Below the pieces are notes generated by a model. It saw only the letters and a list, made by a program, of their open reading frames with translations. It ran no database searches and had not been told where the DNA came from. A stretch of 40,105 nucleotides of DNA from Mesorhizobium sp. (lineage in GTDB: Bacteria > Pseudomonadota > Alphaproteobacteria > Rhizobiales > Rhizobiaceae). A program made the position numbers and the translations under genes. The stretch spans positions 1-40,105 of the forward strand of contig NZ_SUEG01000039.1 of assembly GCF_005063415.1 (NCBI RefSeq). The letters run 5' to 3'. Below, in pieces: positions 25,102-33,457 of this stretch (position 1 is its first letter; every line of letters starts with the position of its first letter).

Positions 25102-25542
25102 ATGAGCGAATTCGATTTTGGCGCCCGCCGCGCCTCTGAATTCCGCCAACGCAGCTTCTGGACGCTGTTCGCGGAACGGCATCCGGATGAAAGGGCTCTG
25201 CTGGCGAGGCGCGGACCGTGGTTCTGGCAGCGTGGGCTGCCCGACTTCGCATTGGTCCTTTCAATGTATGTCGCGCCTGCGCACAATCATGTCGGCGTCT
25301 TCTTCGGCCGCAACGAGAAGTTCGGTGCCACGCAAGCCTGGTCGCGGTTGAAGCCGTTCCAGCCGGCCATCGAAGACAGGCTGAAGCTCAGGCCAGAACA
25401 AAGTTGCGACGGCCTCGGCATCAATTCGATGTGGCGGGTGAATTGTTTCGCCGAGGACAATTGGCCGGCGATGACCGACTGGCTGGTGACGGAAGCCTCA
25501 CGTTTCGAGCGCGCGATTGCCGAAGTTCTGGGTCAGGAATAA
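25102..25542 (+). CDS. Hypothetical protein
   Basis: A 146-residue soluble protein, rich in Trp and Phe (FWTLFAERHPDE, GPWFWQRG, WSRLKPF, SMWRVNCFAEDNWPAM). No signal peptide or membrane segment. The pattern of an FW..F start, a strand pair with NHVGVFFGRNEK and a final W...W..EA helix is faintly like DUF4268-type domains, which occur near restriction enzymes, but I would not rely on that. The start at ATG 25102 is chosen where the frame begins to look protein-like. Neighbours: gapR 52 bases upstream and a small membrane protein 42 bases downstream, both on the same strand. Confidence 0.65.
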   Translation: MSEFDFGARRASEFRQRSFWTLFAERHPDERALLARRGPWFWQRGLPDFALVLSMYVAPAHNHVGVFFGRNEKFGATQAWSRLKPFQPAIEDRLKLRPEQSCDGLGINSMWRVNCFAEDNWPAMTDWLVTEASRFERAIAEVLGQE

Positions 25543-25584
25543 AGCAGGGTTTCCAGACGCAATCCTTGTGGAAGGATTGCTCTG

Positions 25585-25926
25585 GTGAGCAGCGAGGGAG
25601 CCGGTGGATCGATGACGATCATGTCGCGCGTTGCCGCCTTCTTCCGCTCACGCTGGCTGGGCGGCGTGCCGCTCGATCGGCTGTTCTGGCGCGACCTGGT
25701 CGTTGTCGGCACAGCCATCAACGTCGCGTCGTCGGTGGCGGCACTCACTCTGCTCGGGCTGAAGCTGCCGCTTGCGCTCGTCCTGGCGGTGCATTTCGCG
25801 CCGGTGCCCTACAATATCTTCCTGACCTTTGCCGTTTGGCGAACTGCCGGAAAATCGAGTGGCGCCAAGGCCGCGCTGATGACGCTTGGCGCCACATTGT
25901 GGCTGATCCTGGTGGTCGTGGCCTGA
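25585..25926 (+). CDS. Small membrane protein of unknown function
   Basis: A 113-residue protein with hydrophobic segments at about residues 38-60 (DLVVVGTAINVASSVAALTL), 64-84 and 95-112 (AALMTLGATLWLILVVVA), so two or three membrane passes. GTG 25585 is preceded by GGAAGGA eight bases away; ATG 25612 (MTIMSRVAAFF) is the alternative and would give 104 residues. No family is recognised. Its end lies three bases from the end of the converging msrB gene. Confidence 0.65.
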   Translation: MSSEGAGGSMTIMSRVAAFFRSRWLGGVPLDRLFWRDLVVVGTAINVASSVAALTLLGLKLPLALVLAVHFAPVPYNIFLTFAVWRTAGKSSGAKAALMTLGATLWLILVVVA

Positions 25927-25929
25927 CGA

Positions 25930-26334
25930 TCAGACGGCCGGCTCGAATTTGAGCGCCACGCCGTTGATGCAGTAGCGCACGCCGGTCGGCGGCGGGCCGT
26001 CGTCGAAGACATGGCCGAGATGGCTGCCGCAGCCGGCGCAATGGCACTCGGTGCGGACCATGCCGTAGCTGCGGTCGACGGTGGTCTCGACCGAGCCCGG
26101 CACGGGATCGTTGAAGCTCGGCCAGCCGGTGCCGCTCTCGAATTTCAGCTTGGATTCAAACAAGGGCTGGTCGCAGCCGACGCAGGAGAAGGTGCCGGCG
26201 CGCTTCTCGTGCAGTAGCGCGCAGCTTCCCGGCCGCTCGGTGCCGTGGTTGCGCATCACCGCATATTGCTCGGGCGTCAGCCGGGCGCGCCATTCGGCAT
26301 CGGTGCGGGTAACGGGGTAGGTGTGGCTGTCCAT
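25930..26334 (-). CDS. msrB: Peptide-methionine (R)-S-oxide reductase MsrB
   Basis: A 134-residue repair enzyme that reduces methionine-R-sulfoxide in proteins. The structural zinc site is present as two CxxC pairs (CVGC and CAGC), with [22 protein letters not shown] and the catalytic cysteine Cys122 in [29 protein letters not shown] is the standard N-terminal region. No signal peptide, so cytoplasmic. It is last in a leftward series after the MBL gene with a 109-base gap that may hold its own promoter. Confidence 0.96.
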   Translation of the reverse strand: MDSHTYPVTRTDAEWRARLTPEQYAVMRNHGTERPGSCALLHEKRAGTFSCVGCDQPLFESKLKFESGTGWPSFNDPVPGSVETTVDRSYGMVRTECHCAGCGSHLGHVFDDGPPPTGVRYCINGVALKFEPAV

Positions 26335-26443
26335 TTTTTCCTCTTAGCTTATGTCGCTATTTGGGTTGCCTTCCCAACTTCGCCTGAAATAGGCATTTGT
26401 TACGGCGTTTGCCCGTATTTCCAATTCCTGCTGCGAAGATTCC

Positions 26444-27265
26444 TCAGGCGATGGCCGCGAGATAGCGCGCAACCGATGCTGAAAATGCCGCCTTTGCATC
26501 TCCGATGACGTTCTGGTTCCACCACGCGCCGTAGATATGGTCGAACGCGAAAGGCTCCAGCGCAGCCTTGATGCCGAGCACTTTCGTCGCGTTGAGCGGG
26601 ATATAGTTCGGATAGCTGTACATGAAGCTGACATGACGGCGAGTCGGCGTCACCTGCAGGATGTCGCCGGCCAGGATGGCATTGCCGGCATCGCGCTTCC
26701 AGTGCAGCACCTGGCCACCGGCAAAGTGGCCGCCGCAGCGGATGAGCGTCAGCGACGGGTTTATGGTGCGCGTCTCGCCTTCCCAGCTGATGATCGCCGG
26801 ATGCGGCCGCATGATCCACTGACGATCATCGGTGTGCAGATAAATCGGCACGCCGCCAAACGCCTCGCTCCACTCGACCATTGCCGAATAATAATGGCAG
26901 TGCGAAATGGCGATGGCGGCCAGGCCGCCCCGGCGGTTGATCTCGGCCACCGCCTCGTCGCTGACCATCGAGATGCAGTCCCACAGCACGTTGCCGTGCG
27001 GCGTTTGCGCCAGCAATGCCCGCTGGCCGATGGCGAAGCGCGGCTCGATGCCGAAGGCGAGCACGCCGGCATCATCCGTGATCACGACCCGATGCCCGCC
27101 GGCGAGCTCTTCCGGCGTGGTCCAGGCCTGGCCCTCCCAGCGCACATATTGCCGCTCGTCCTCGCAGATCGGGCAATGTCGTGGCGGCGTCGCTGTCGCC
27201 GCGAACTGGACACCGCATTGCAGGCAAAGGAAACAGGTCGACCGTCCTGTTTTGCGTGGATCCAT
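26444..27265 (-). CDS. Metallo-beta-lactamase-fold protein with N-terminal zinc ribbon
   Basis: A 273-residue protein. Residues 11-35 contain CFLCLQC and CPIC, a rubredoxin-like or zinc-ribbon four-cysteine site. The MBL domain follows: the usual HxHxDH motif reads HCHYYS, so the two histidines of the first metal site remain but the Asp and His of the second are missing; GGHFAGG and LAGDILQV supply a further His and Asp, and the last histidine position reads IYGAWW. A mononuclear metal site or a non-hydrolytic role is therefore likely. I know proteins with a similar HPHYY motif of unknown function. Its ATG directly follows the VWA stop, so the two are translationally coupled. Confidence 0.85.
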   Translation of the reverse strand: MDPRKTGRSTCFLCLQCGVQFAATATPPRHCPICEDERQYVRWEGQAWTTPEELAGGHRVVITDDAGVLAFGIEPRFAIGQRALLAQTPHGNVLWDCISMVSDEAVAEINRRGGLAAIAISHCHYYSAMVEWSEAFGGVPIYLHTDDRQWIMRPHPAIISWEGETRTINPSLTLIRCGGHFAGGQVLHWKRDAGNAILAGDILQVTPTRRHVSFMYSYPNYIPLNATKVLGIKAALEPFAFDHIYGAWWNQNVIGDAKAAFSASVARYLAAIA

Positions 27266-28456
27266 TCAGTGCTTCCTTGAAAGTTGCTTCGTCGCGGCTT
27301 CGAGGCCGGCGAGCGTCAGCGGAAACATGCGGCCGCCAAAGATATCGCGGATCATGGCAATCGAATGGGTAAAACCCCAGTTCTTCTCGGCTTCGGGGTT
27401 GAGCCATACCGCGTTTGGCCATTGCTGCAGCAACCGGCCGAGCCAGACGGCGCCGGCCTCCTTGTTCCAGTGCTCGACCGAGCCGCCGGGTTGGGCGATC
27501 TCGTAGGGGCTCATCGCGGCGTCGCCGACGACGATCACCTTGTAGTCGGAGCCATATTTATGCAGGAGATCGAAGGTCGGAATCACCTCGGCATGGCGGC
27601 GGCGATTGTCCCTCCACACACCTTCGTAGAGGCAGTTGTGGAAGTAGAAATATTCGAGCTGGCGGAACTCGGCGCGGGCGGCCGAAAACAGCTCCTCGAC
27701 ACTCCTGATATGGTCGTCCATCGAGCCGCCGACATCGAAGAACATCAGCAGCTTCACGGCATTGCGACGTTCGGGTTGTGTCTTAACGTCAAGATAACCG
27801 TGCTCGGCGGTGGCGTGGATGGTGCCGGGCAGGTCGAATTCCTCTTCCGCGCCTTCGCGCACCCAGCGGCGCAGGCGCTTCAGCGCGACCTTGATGTTGC
27901 GGGTACCGAGTTCGACAGTGTCATCGAAATTCCTGAACTCGCGTTTGTCCCAGACTTTTACCGCGCGGCGGTTGCGGCTTTCGTGCTGGCCGATGCGCAC
28001 GCCTTCGGGATTGTAGCCATAGGCACCGAAGGGCGAGGTGCCGCCGGTGCCGATCCATTTCGAACCGCCCTGATGCCTGCCCTTTTGCTCTTCCAACCGC
28101 TTCTTCAGCGTCTCCATCAGCTTTTCGAAGCCGCCCAGCGCCTCGACCAGTTTTTTCTCCTCGTCGGACAGGTGCTTTTCAGCGAGCCTCCGCAGCCATT
28201 CCTCCGGGATGTTTGCGACATCGACCGCGTTTTCGCCGGCCAGCGCCTCGACACCTCTAAAGATGTGCGAAAAGACCTGGTCGAAGCGGTCGATGTGTCG
28301 CTCGTCCTTCACCAGAGCGGCGCGGGCGAGATAGTAAAAGCCCTCGACATCATAGTCGACCAGCCCGGCCTCCAGCCCCTCCAGCAGCGACAGATATTCG
28401 CGGAGCGAGACCGGAACCCGCGCTGCCTTCAATTCGAGGAAGAAGGGGATGAACAT
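27266..28456 (-). CDS. VWA domain protein (CoxE-like), MoxR partner
   Basis: A 396-residue protein starting MFIPFFLELKAARVPVSLRE, the CoxE/YeaD-like start. A charged helical region (HLSDEEKKLVEALGGFEKL, KKRLEEQKGRHQGG) follows, then the VWA fold with a modified MIDAS, LMFFDVGGSMDDH, where DxGGS stands for DxSxS. VIVVGDAAMSPYEI and HSIAMIRDIFGGRMFPLTLA close the domain. CoxE-type proteins work with MoxR AAA+ ATPases as chaperones that load or remodel metalloenzymes or other complexes. Its MoxR partner lies 573 bases upstream, past a GNAT gene; an MBL gene abuts its stop. Confidence 0.9.
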   Translation of the reverse strand: MFIPFFLELKAARVPVSLREYLSLLEGLEAGLVDYDVEGFYYLARAALVKDERHIDRFDQVFSHIFRGVEALAGENAVDVANIPEEWLRRLAEKHLSDEEKKLVEALGGFEKLMETLKKRLEEQKGRHQGGSKWIGTGGTSPFGAYGYNPEGVRIGQHESRNRRAVKVWDKREFRNFDDTVELGTRNIKVALKRLRRWVREGAEEEFDLPGTIHATAEHGYLDVKTQPERRNAVKLLMFFDVGGSMDDHIRSVEELFSAARAEFRQLEYFYFHNCLYEGVWRDNRRRHAEVIPTFDLLHKYGSDYKVIVVGDAAMSPYEIAQPGGSVEHWNKEAGAVWLGRLLQQWPNAVWLNPEAEKNWGFTHSIAMIRDIFGGRMFPLTLAGLEAATKQLSRKH

Positions 28457-28464
28457 CTCACCGT

Positions 28465-28911
28465 CTACAGCAGATCATACTCGATGAAGCCGGTCCTGCG
28501 CGCCACGTGGTCGTAGAGCTTGCGTGCGGTGGTGTTGGTCTCGTGGGTCATCCAATAGACATTCTTGACGCCGATCTTGCCGGCTTCCTGCTTGACCGCT
28601 TCGATCAGGGCGGCGCCGACGCCCTTGCCGCGCACATCGGGGTCGGCGAACAGGTCCTGCAGATAGCAGTTGTTTATCTGCGACCAGCAGGAGCGATGGT
28701 AGAGATAGTGCGTCAGGCCGACGGCCTTGTCGTCGAGGGTGGCGATGAAACCCTTTGGCTCGAACTCGCCCGCCGTGAACAGCCGCTTCCAGGTGACGGC
28801 GTAAACCTCTTCCGGCAGCTTGGTTTCGTAGAAGGTGAGATAGGCGGTCCACAGACGTCGCCAGTCGGTATGGTCGGATTGCGCAAGCGGGCGGACGGTG
28901 ATCTCGGTCAT
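28465..28911 (-). CDS. GNAT-family N-acetyltransferase
   Basis: A 148-residue acetyltransferase. The acetyl-CoA motif A is present as LFADPDVRGKGVGAALIEAV, with LYDHVARRTGFIEYDLL as the C-terminal strand-helix end; ITVRPLAQSDHTDWRRLW is a common GNAT start. The substrate is unknown. The start is ATG 28911, with AGAGGG upstream; the frame remains open to 28968. It lies 8 bases before the VWA gene in the direction of transcription and 117 bases after moxR, so it belongs to the same unit, which is unusual for MoxR-VWA pairs that are mostly adjacent. Confidence 0.9.
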   Translation of the reverse strand: MTEITVRPLAQSDHTDWRRLWTAYLTFYETKLPEEVYAVTWKRLFTAGEFEPKGFIATLDDKAVGLTHYLYHRSCWSQINNCYLQDLFADPDVRGKGVGAALIEAVKQEAGKIGVKNVYWMTHETNTTARKLYDHVARRTGFIEYDLL

Positions 28912-29028
28912 TTCATTTCCCTCTGAACTCGGCCACCCGAAGCTGCCTCCGTGCTTGGCCAAGGGCAACGGTCCAGGGACGGGAAAGCGCTGTCCGGGGG
29001 CTTTCGTCGGCTTCCGGCTGACCGCTCC

Positions 29029-29868
29029 TCAACCTTGCCGTCTCGCCATGAAAGCCAGGCGCTCGAACAGATGCACGTCCTGTTCGTTCTTCAGCAACGC
29101 GCCATGCAGCTTGGGCAGCGCGTTCTTCGGGTCGGCGCGGAGGTCTTCCGGCGCGATGTCGTCTGCGACCAGCAGGCGGATCCAGTCGAGTGCCTCGGAG
29201 GTCGACGGCTTCTTCTTCAGGCCCGGCACGTCGCGGATTTCGTAGAACTGGGTCAGTGCTGCTCGCACGAGATTCTGCTTGATGCCGGGATAGTGCACGT
29301 CGACGATTTTGTGCAGCGTCTCGACATCGGGAAAGCGGATGTAGTGGAAGAAGCAGCGGCGCAGGAAGGCGTCCGGCAATTCCTTCTCGTTGTTGGAGGT
29401 TATGATGACGATGGGCCGGACCGTAGCGCGGATGGTCTCGCCGGTCTCGTAGACGAAGAACTCCATCCTATCCAATTCCTGCAACAGATCGTTGGGGAAT
29501 TCGATATCGGCCTTGTCGATCTCGTCGATCAGAAGCACGATTTTCTTGCCGGCCGCGAAGGCGTCCCACAGCTTGCCGCGCTTGATGTAATTGCGGATGT
29601 CGTTGAAGCGCTCGTCGCTGAGCTGGCTGTCGCGCAGCCGCGAGACGGCATCATATTCATAAAGGCCTTGCTGCGCCCGTGTCGTCGATTTGACGTGCCA
29701 TTCGATCAGGTCCAGGTCGAGCGCCGCCGCCACCTGGCGGGCCAGTTCGGTCTTGCCGGTGCCGGGCTCGCCCTTGACCAGCAACGGCCGCTCCAGCGCG
29801 ATCGCCGCGTTGACCGCCACCATCAGATCCTTGTCGGCAACATAGGCTGCCGTGCCTTCGAAACGCAT
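29029..29868 (-). CDS. MoxR-family AAA+ ATPase
   Basis: A 279-residue ATPase. Walker A is GEPGTGKTELA, Walker B LLIDEIDKADIEFPND, sensor 1 IVIITSNNEKELPDAF, followed by the arginine finger region LRRCFFHYIRFPD. The lid domain carries ALDWIRLLVADDIAP. Start is at ATG 29868 with GGGAGC six bases upstream; a GTG at 29886 is possible. MoxR proteins act with VWA proteins in protein-complex maturation, and the CoxE-like gene downstream fits this. The gene is divergent from 6S RNA, so the 170-base gap holds promoters for both directions. Confidence 0.94.
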   Translation of the reverse strand: MRFEGTAAYVADKDLMVAVNAAIALERPLLVKGEPGTGKTELARQVAAALDLDLIEWHVKSTTRAQQGLYEYDAVSRLRDSQLSDERFNDIRNYIKRGKLWDAFAAGKKIVLLIDEIDKADIEFPNDLLQELDRMEFFVYETGETIRATVRPIVIITSNNEKELPDAFLRRCFFHYIRFPDVETLHKIVDVHYPGIKQNLVRAALTQFYEIRDVPGLKKKPSTSEALDWIRLLVADDIAPEDLRADPKNALPKLHGALLKNEQDVHLFERLAFMARRQG

Positions 29869-30042
29869 TTTTGCTCCCGGGTTCACAGCGCGACCCTAAG
29901 GATGCGGCCTTCGCTGTGCAAGGCGCCGCTGGCGAAGCGGCGATCTTGCCGGCGCGGCCCTCGGCGAGGGGTTCTGTGTCGAATTAAGCGTCGAAACATG
30001 TCGCCTCTCTGGCGCTTGGTCTGCCGTCTGCCTATATTGGCG

Positions 30043-30190
30043 GAGACGGTCTGCGCTTCCCGGCAGGAGAACATTTTCCCCGGGGCCTTAATGATCCCTA
30101 GGGAGCTGTCCCTGGGAAGACCCGTGGGTTTTCTCATACGGCGCCCACCTACTTTGTAGGTTCCCGGGATCGCTCTCTCCACCGGTCGTG
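30043..30190 (+). ncRNA. ssrS: 6S RNA
   Basis: A structured non-coding stretch upstream of 5-formyltetrahydrofolate cyclo-ligase, the usual place of 6S RNA in proteobacteria. The closing stem pairs GACGGT (30045-30050) with ACCGGTC (30181-30187, one bulge), and TTCCCGG (30056-30062) with CCGGGA near 30165. An internal GC-rich arm, CCCTAGGGAGCTGTCCCTGGGA, and a hairpin ACCTACTTTGTAGGT fit the long helix with bulge that mimics an open promoter. TATATT at 30033-30038 is a good -10 box about ten bases before the proposed start. 6S RNA binds housekeeping RNA polymerase in stationary phase. Ends are approximate to about five bases. Confidence 0.85.
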
Positions 30191-30337
30191 TGGATCGTCA
30201 CCTATCGAAAAGGCCATCTGGCGGATCTTGTCGTCGCGCTGCTTTGTGCAGTGCGCACGAACGAAAAATTCGCTCCGCTCCTCCGAAACGTCGCTCGTAA
30301 AGCTCCATCCAAATCTGACCTTTTCTACCATCGGCGC

Positions 30338-30925
30338 ATGACATCCCCAAAAGACCTGAAAAAAAATTTCCGCAACCAAGCCCTCGGGCGCCGCGATGCG
30401 CTCGATCCGTTCTGGCGTGTGGAGGCAGCACTCGAAATGGCCGAGACGGCGCGCGACCGGATAACGGTCGAGCCGGGCCAGATCGTCTCCGGTTTCTGGC
30501 CGATGCGCTCGGAAGTCGACGTACGGCCGCTGATGTTTGCCTTGCGCGAAAAGGGCGCAAGGCTCTGCCTGCCGGCCATTCTGGACAAGACCACCATCGT
30601 TTTTCGCGAACTGGTGCGCGGCGCGCCGATGATCGACATGGGCTTCGGCACCGTCGGGCCGCATGAGGAAGCCGAGGTGCTCGATCCGCAGGTTATGCTG
30701 GTGCCGCTTGCCGCCTTCGATGCGCGCGGCCACCGTATCGGTTACGGCGCAGGCTATTACGACCGGGCTATCGCGCGGCTGGCCGACAAGGGACAGCAGC
30801 CGCGGCTGATCGGCATTGCCTTCGACTGCCAGGAGGTGGCCCTGGTGCCGGACGAGCCGCATGACATGATCATTCCGGAAATACTCACCGAGAGCGGGTT
30901 GCGCCGGTTCGGGCCGAAATTGTAG
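30338..30925 (+). CDS. 5-formyltetrahydrofolate cyclo-ligase
   Basis: A 195-residue enzyme that turns 5-formyl-THF into 5,10-methenyl-THF with ATP. DLKKNFRNQALGRRDAL at the N-terminus carries the basic ATP-contact residues, GFWPMRSEVDVRPLM the substrate region, and GYGAGYYDRAI the conserved glycine-rich ATP site near the C-terminus. The start ATG 30338 is chosen at the family start; the frame is open back to 30188, inside 6S RNA. In E. coli the homologue (ygfA/fau) is co-transcribed with 6S RNA, and the same arrangement is seen here with 148 bases between. Length is normal. Confidence 0.93.
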   Translation: MTSPKDLKKNFRNQALGRRDALDPFWRVEAALEMAETARDRITVEPGQIVSGFWPMRSEVDVRPLMFALREKGARLCLPAILDKTTIVFRELVRGAPMIDMGFGTVGPHEEAEVLDPQVMLVPLAAFDARGHRIGYGAGYYDRAIARLADKGQQPRLIGIAFDCQEVALVPDEPHDMIIPEILTESGLRRFGPKL

Positions 30926-31006
30926 ATAAGTTCCTGGACGCATGGTCTTTTCCGAAAGTCATGCAGCTTTTTGCTTCGCTGACCTTCGGTTCGGGATCAC
31001 GCTTAT

Positions 31007-31831
31007 ATGAGACTTCTCTTCCTCGGCGACATGGTCGGCAAGACAGGACGTACGGCGGTGTGGGAACAACTGCCCGGCCTGATCTCGGATTTCAAACTCG
31101 ACTTCGTCATCGTCAATGGCGAGAACGCCGCTGGCGGCTTCGGCATCACCGAGGAGATTTTTCGCGAGACGATCTCGGCCGGCGCCGATGTCGTCACCAC
31201 CGGCAATCATGTCTGGGACCAGCGCGATGCGCTGATTTTCGCGCCGCGCGAAGAGCGCTTCCTGCGTCCGTCCAATTTCCCCAAGGGTACGCCGGGGCGC
31301 GGCTCGGGCGTCTACATCGCCAGGAACGGCGCGCGCGTGCTGGTCGCCAACATCATGGGCCGGGTGTTCATGCATCCCGAGCTCGACGATCCGTTCCAGG
31401 CCGGCGAGCGCGAACTTGCCGCTTGTCCGCTTGGCGAGCAGGCCGATGCGATCGTCATCGATTTCCATGCCGAGGCGACCTCGGAAAAAATGTGCTTCGC
31501 CCATTTCGTCGACGGCCGTGCCAGCCTTGTTGTCGGCACTCATACGCATCAGCCGACCGGCGATCACCAGATCCTCAATGGCGGCACCGGTTATATTTCC
31601 GATGCCGGCATGTGCGGCGATTACGATTCCTCGCTCGGCATGGACAAGGAGGAGCCGCTCAACCGGTTTTTGTCCAAAGTGCCGAAAGGCCGCTTCGAGG
31701 CGTCGACCGGACCGGCGACATTGTGCGGCGTCGGCGTCGACATTTCCGACCGTAGCGGCCTGACCGAACGGATCGCGCCGTTTCGCCGCGGCCCGCGGCT
31801 CGAGGAAACGGCTCCATCCTTCTGGTCGTGA
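31007..31831 (+). CDS. YmdB-type metallophosphoesterase (TIGR00282)
   Basis: A 274-residue protein with all metal-ligand motifs of the YmdB family: LFLGDMVGKTGR (Asp), NGENAAGGFG (Asn, Glu), TTGNHVWD (His) and GTHTHQPTGD followed by ISDAGMCGDYDSSLG. In Bacillus subtilis YmdB is a phosphodiesterase acting on 2',3'- and 3',5'-cyclic nucleotides and affects biofilm and motility; the proteobacterial role is not settled. It lies 81 bases after 5-FCL on the same strand, an arrangement frequent in alphaproteobacteria. Confidence 0.92.
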   Translation: MRLLFLGDMVGKTGRTAVWEQLPGLISDFKLDFVIVNGENAAGGFGITEEIFRETISAGADVVTTGNHVWDQRDALIFAPREERFLRPSNFPKGTPGRGSGVYIARNGARVLVANIMGRVFMHPELDDPFQAGERELAACPLGEQADAIVIDFHAEATSEKMCFAHFVDGRASLVVGTHTHQPTGDHQILNGGTGYISDAGMCGDYDSSLGMDKEEPLNRFLSKVPKGRFEASTGPATLCGVGVDISDRSGLTERIAPFRRGPRLEETAPSFWS

Positions 31832-31901
31832 CATTGATATGGACGCTTGCAGTACCCAATTGCCGGCGAAACTGCTCTAGATCGTAGAGGGGACGACCTC
31901 C

Positions 31902-32666
31902 ATGCAGCTAGTCGAATTCCTGGCGCCGCATTTCGCCTTTGTCTCCGACCCGACGGCATGGGTCGCGCTGCTGACGCTGATCGTGCTGGAGGTCGTGCTC
32001 GGCATCGACAATCTGATCTTCATCTCGATTTTGACCAACAAATTGCCGGTAGCGCAGCGGGCCCGCGCCCGGCGGCTCGGCATCTCCGCCGCGCTGGTGA
32101 TGCGCCTGATCCTGCTGGCCACCATCTCGATCATCGTCCAACTGACGACGCCGATATTCACCGCCTTCGGCCACGGCTTTTCATGGCGCGACCTGATCCT
32201 GATTGCCGGCGGCCTGTTCCTCGTCTGGAAGGCGACCAAGGAGATCCACCACACGGTCGATCTCGATGATCACCAGGACACGATGATGGGCGAGACACTG
32301 CAGCTGTCGCTGGCCGGCGCCATTTTCCAGATATTGCTGCTCGACCTCGTCTTCTCGATCGACTCGATTATCACCGCGGTCGGCATGACCGACGAAATCG
32401 CGATCATGTACATCGCGGTGATCGTGGCGGTGAGCGTGATGATGCTGGCGGCCGGGCCGCTGGCCGATTTCATCGCCAAGAACCCCAGCATCGTCATGCT
32501 GGCGCTCGGCTTCCTGCTGATGATCGGCATGACGCTGATCGCCGACGGCATGGGTTACCATGTGCCGAAAGGCTATATCTACGCTGCCATGGGCTTTTCG
32601 GCACTGGTCGAAGGGCTCAACATGCTGGCGCGGCGGCGGAAGAAGGCAAAGGGCGGCGGGCACTGA
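31902..32666 (+). CDS. TerC family integral membrane protein
   Basis: A 254-residue membrane protein with about seven hydrophobic segments. [19 protein letters not shown] and [16 protein letters not shown], each with a conserved acidic residue in the membrane, are the TerC signature, and [20 protein letters not shown] ends the family region. TerC members are linked to tellurite resistance and, in other bacteria, to manganese export and metal loading of secreted proteins (Alx, MeeF/MeeY). A short basic tail (RRRKKAKGG) follows. GGGGACGACC lies upstream of the ATG. Preceded by ymdB with 70 bases between. Confidence 0.92.
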   Translation: MQLVEFLAPHFAFVSDPTAWVALLTLIVLEVVLGIDNLIFISILTNKLPVAQRARARRLGISAALVMRLILLATISIIVQLTTPIFTAFGHGFSWRDLILIAGGLFLVWKATKEIHHTVDLDDHQDTMMGETLQLSLAGAIFQILLLDLVFSIDSIITAVGMTDEIAIMYIAVIVAVSVMMLAAGPLADFIAKNPSIVMLALGFLLMIGMTLIADGMGYHVPKGYIYAAMGFSALVEGLNMLARRRKKAKGGGH

Positions 32667-32758
32667 GTCCAGCGGAGCGAACCGGCAGCGCAGAGAACCA
32701 GGGCTCGGCCTCGATCGTCGTGGCCATGTAGAACCTTTGAGACGTTGGCGGGACAGCA

Positions 32759-32911
32759 CCCCCCTCTGTCCTGCCGGACATCTCCCCCGCAAGGGGGGAG
32801 ATCGGCAGCTTAAGCGCTCCGCTCATCCTGCAGCGTTGGAGATTGGCGAAGGCCGAAGTGACGTCCAATCTCCCCCCTTGCGGGGGAGATGTCCGGCAGG
32901 ACAGAGGGGGG
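32759..32911. repeat. Palindromic intergenic repeat, copy B (rhizobial RIME-like), complete
   Basis: Two perfectly inverted 44-base arms, 32759-32802 and 32868-32911, enclose a 65-base spacer. Inside each arm a smaller inverted repeat (CCCCCGCAAGGGGGG) gives a secondary hairpin. The spacer holds CGTTGGAGATTGGCGAA, the inverse of the spacer in copy A at 7536-7665. It lies between converging terC and SRPBCC genes, where it could act as a shared transcript end. Confidence 0.92.
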
Positions 32912-32957
32912 TAGGAAGGATCGCTGCGCTGCGGAACGGCTTTTGGCAGCCGAAGAC

Positions 32958-33425
32958 TTACTGCGCCGGCAAACCCTTCGGATGGCGGTCGCCGATCAGG
33001 CCAAGCGTCAGGCCTTGCTCGAGCCACGCCTTGGCGCCGGCGAGCACCAGCGCAAAACCGCCGGTCGAGTCGATCGCCTGCTTGACCTGCTCATCGGGGC
33101 TGCCGGCAAAGCCGAAATTGCGGACCTCGACAAAGGTCGTGCCGCCCGGCATCTCGGCGAAAGTCCACACTACCGTGGTCGGCGGATCGCTCCATTGCAT
33201 GACGATCTTCTTGTTTTCGACGATCTCACTGACATTGACCGTCGTCGAGACGCCATACATGCGCCATTCCCAACGGATTTCCTTGCCGCTGTCCAACCTG
33301 TCGCTGCCACGGGTGAACCAGAACTTCGTCGTGATCGCCGGATCGACGAAGGCTTCGAATACGTCGGCGACCGCCCGCCTTATCAGCATGCCGGCTTCGG
33401 CGGTCAGTGTTTCGCGGATTTCCAT
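32958..33425 (-). CDS. SRPBCC (AHSA1-like) domain protein
   Basis: A 155-residue START/Bet v1-like protein. [56 protein letters not shown] and [18 protein letters not shown] follow the AHSA1 (activator of Hsp90 ATPase homologue) pattern found in small ligand-binding proteins. The start ATG 33425 has a strong GGAAAGGAGG site. It is the last of four leftward genes (SRPBCC, VOC, VOC, SRPBCC). The ligand is unknown. Confidence 0.88.
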   Translation of the reverse strand: MEIRETLTAEAGMLIRRAVADVFEAFVDPAITTKFWFTRGSDRLDSGKEIRWEWRMYGVSTTVNVSEIVENKKIVMQWSDPPTTVVWTFAEMPGGTTFVEVRNFGFAGSPDEQVKQAIDSTGGFALVLAGAKAWLEQGLTLGLIGDRHPKGLPAQ

Positions 33426-33457
33426 ATCGTCCTCCTTTCCACGGCACTGCGGCCTGT

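Noticed and set aside
26444..29868. MoxR-VWA genes as a defence or conflict system
   Set aside because: Some MoxR/VWA proteins occur in such systems, but no nuclease, protease or toxin effector and no mobile-element context is present here.
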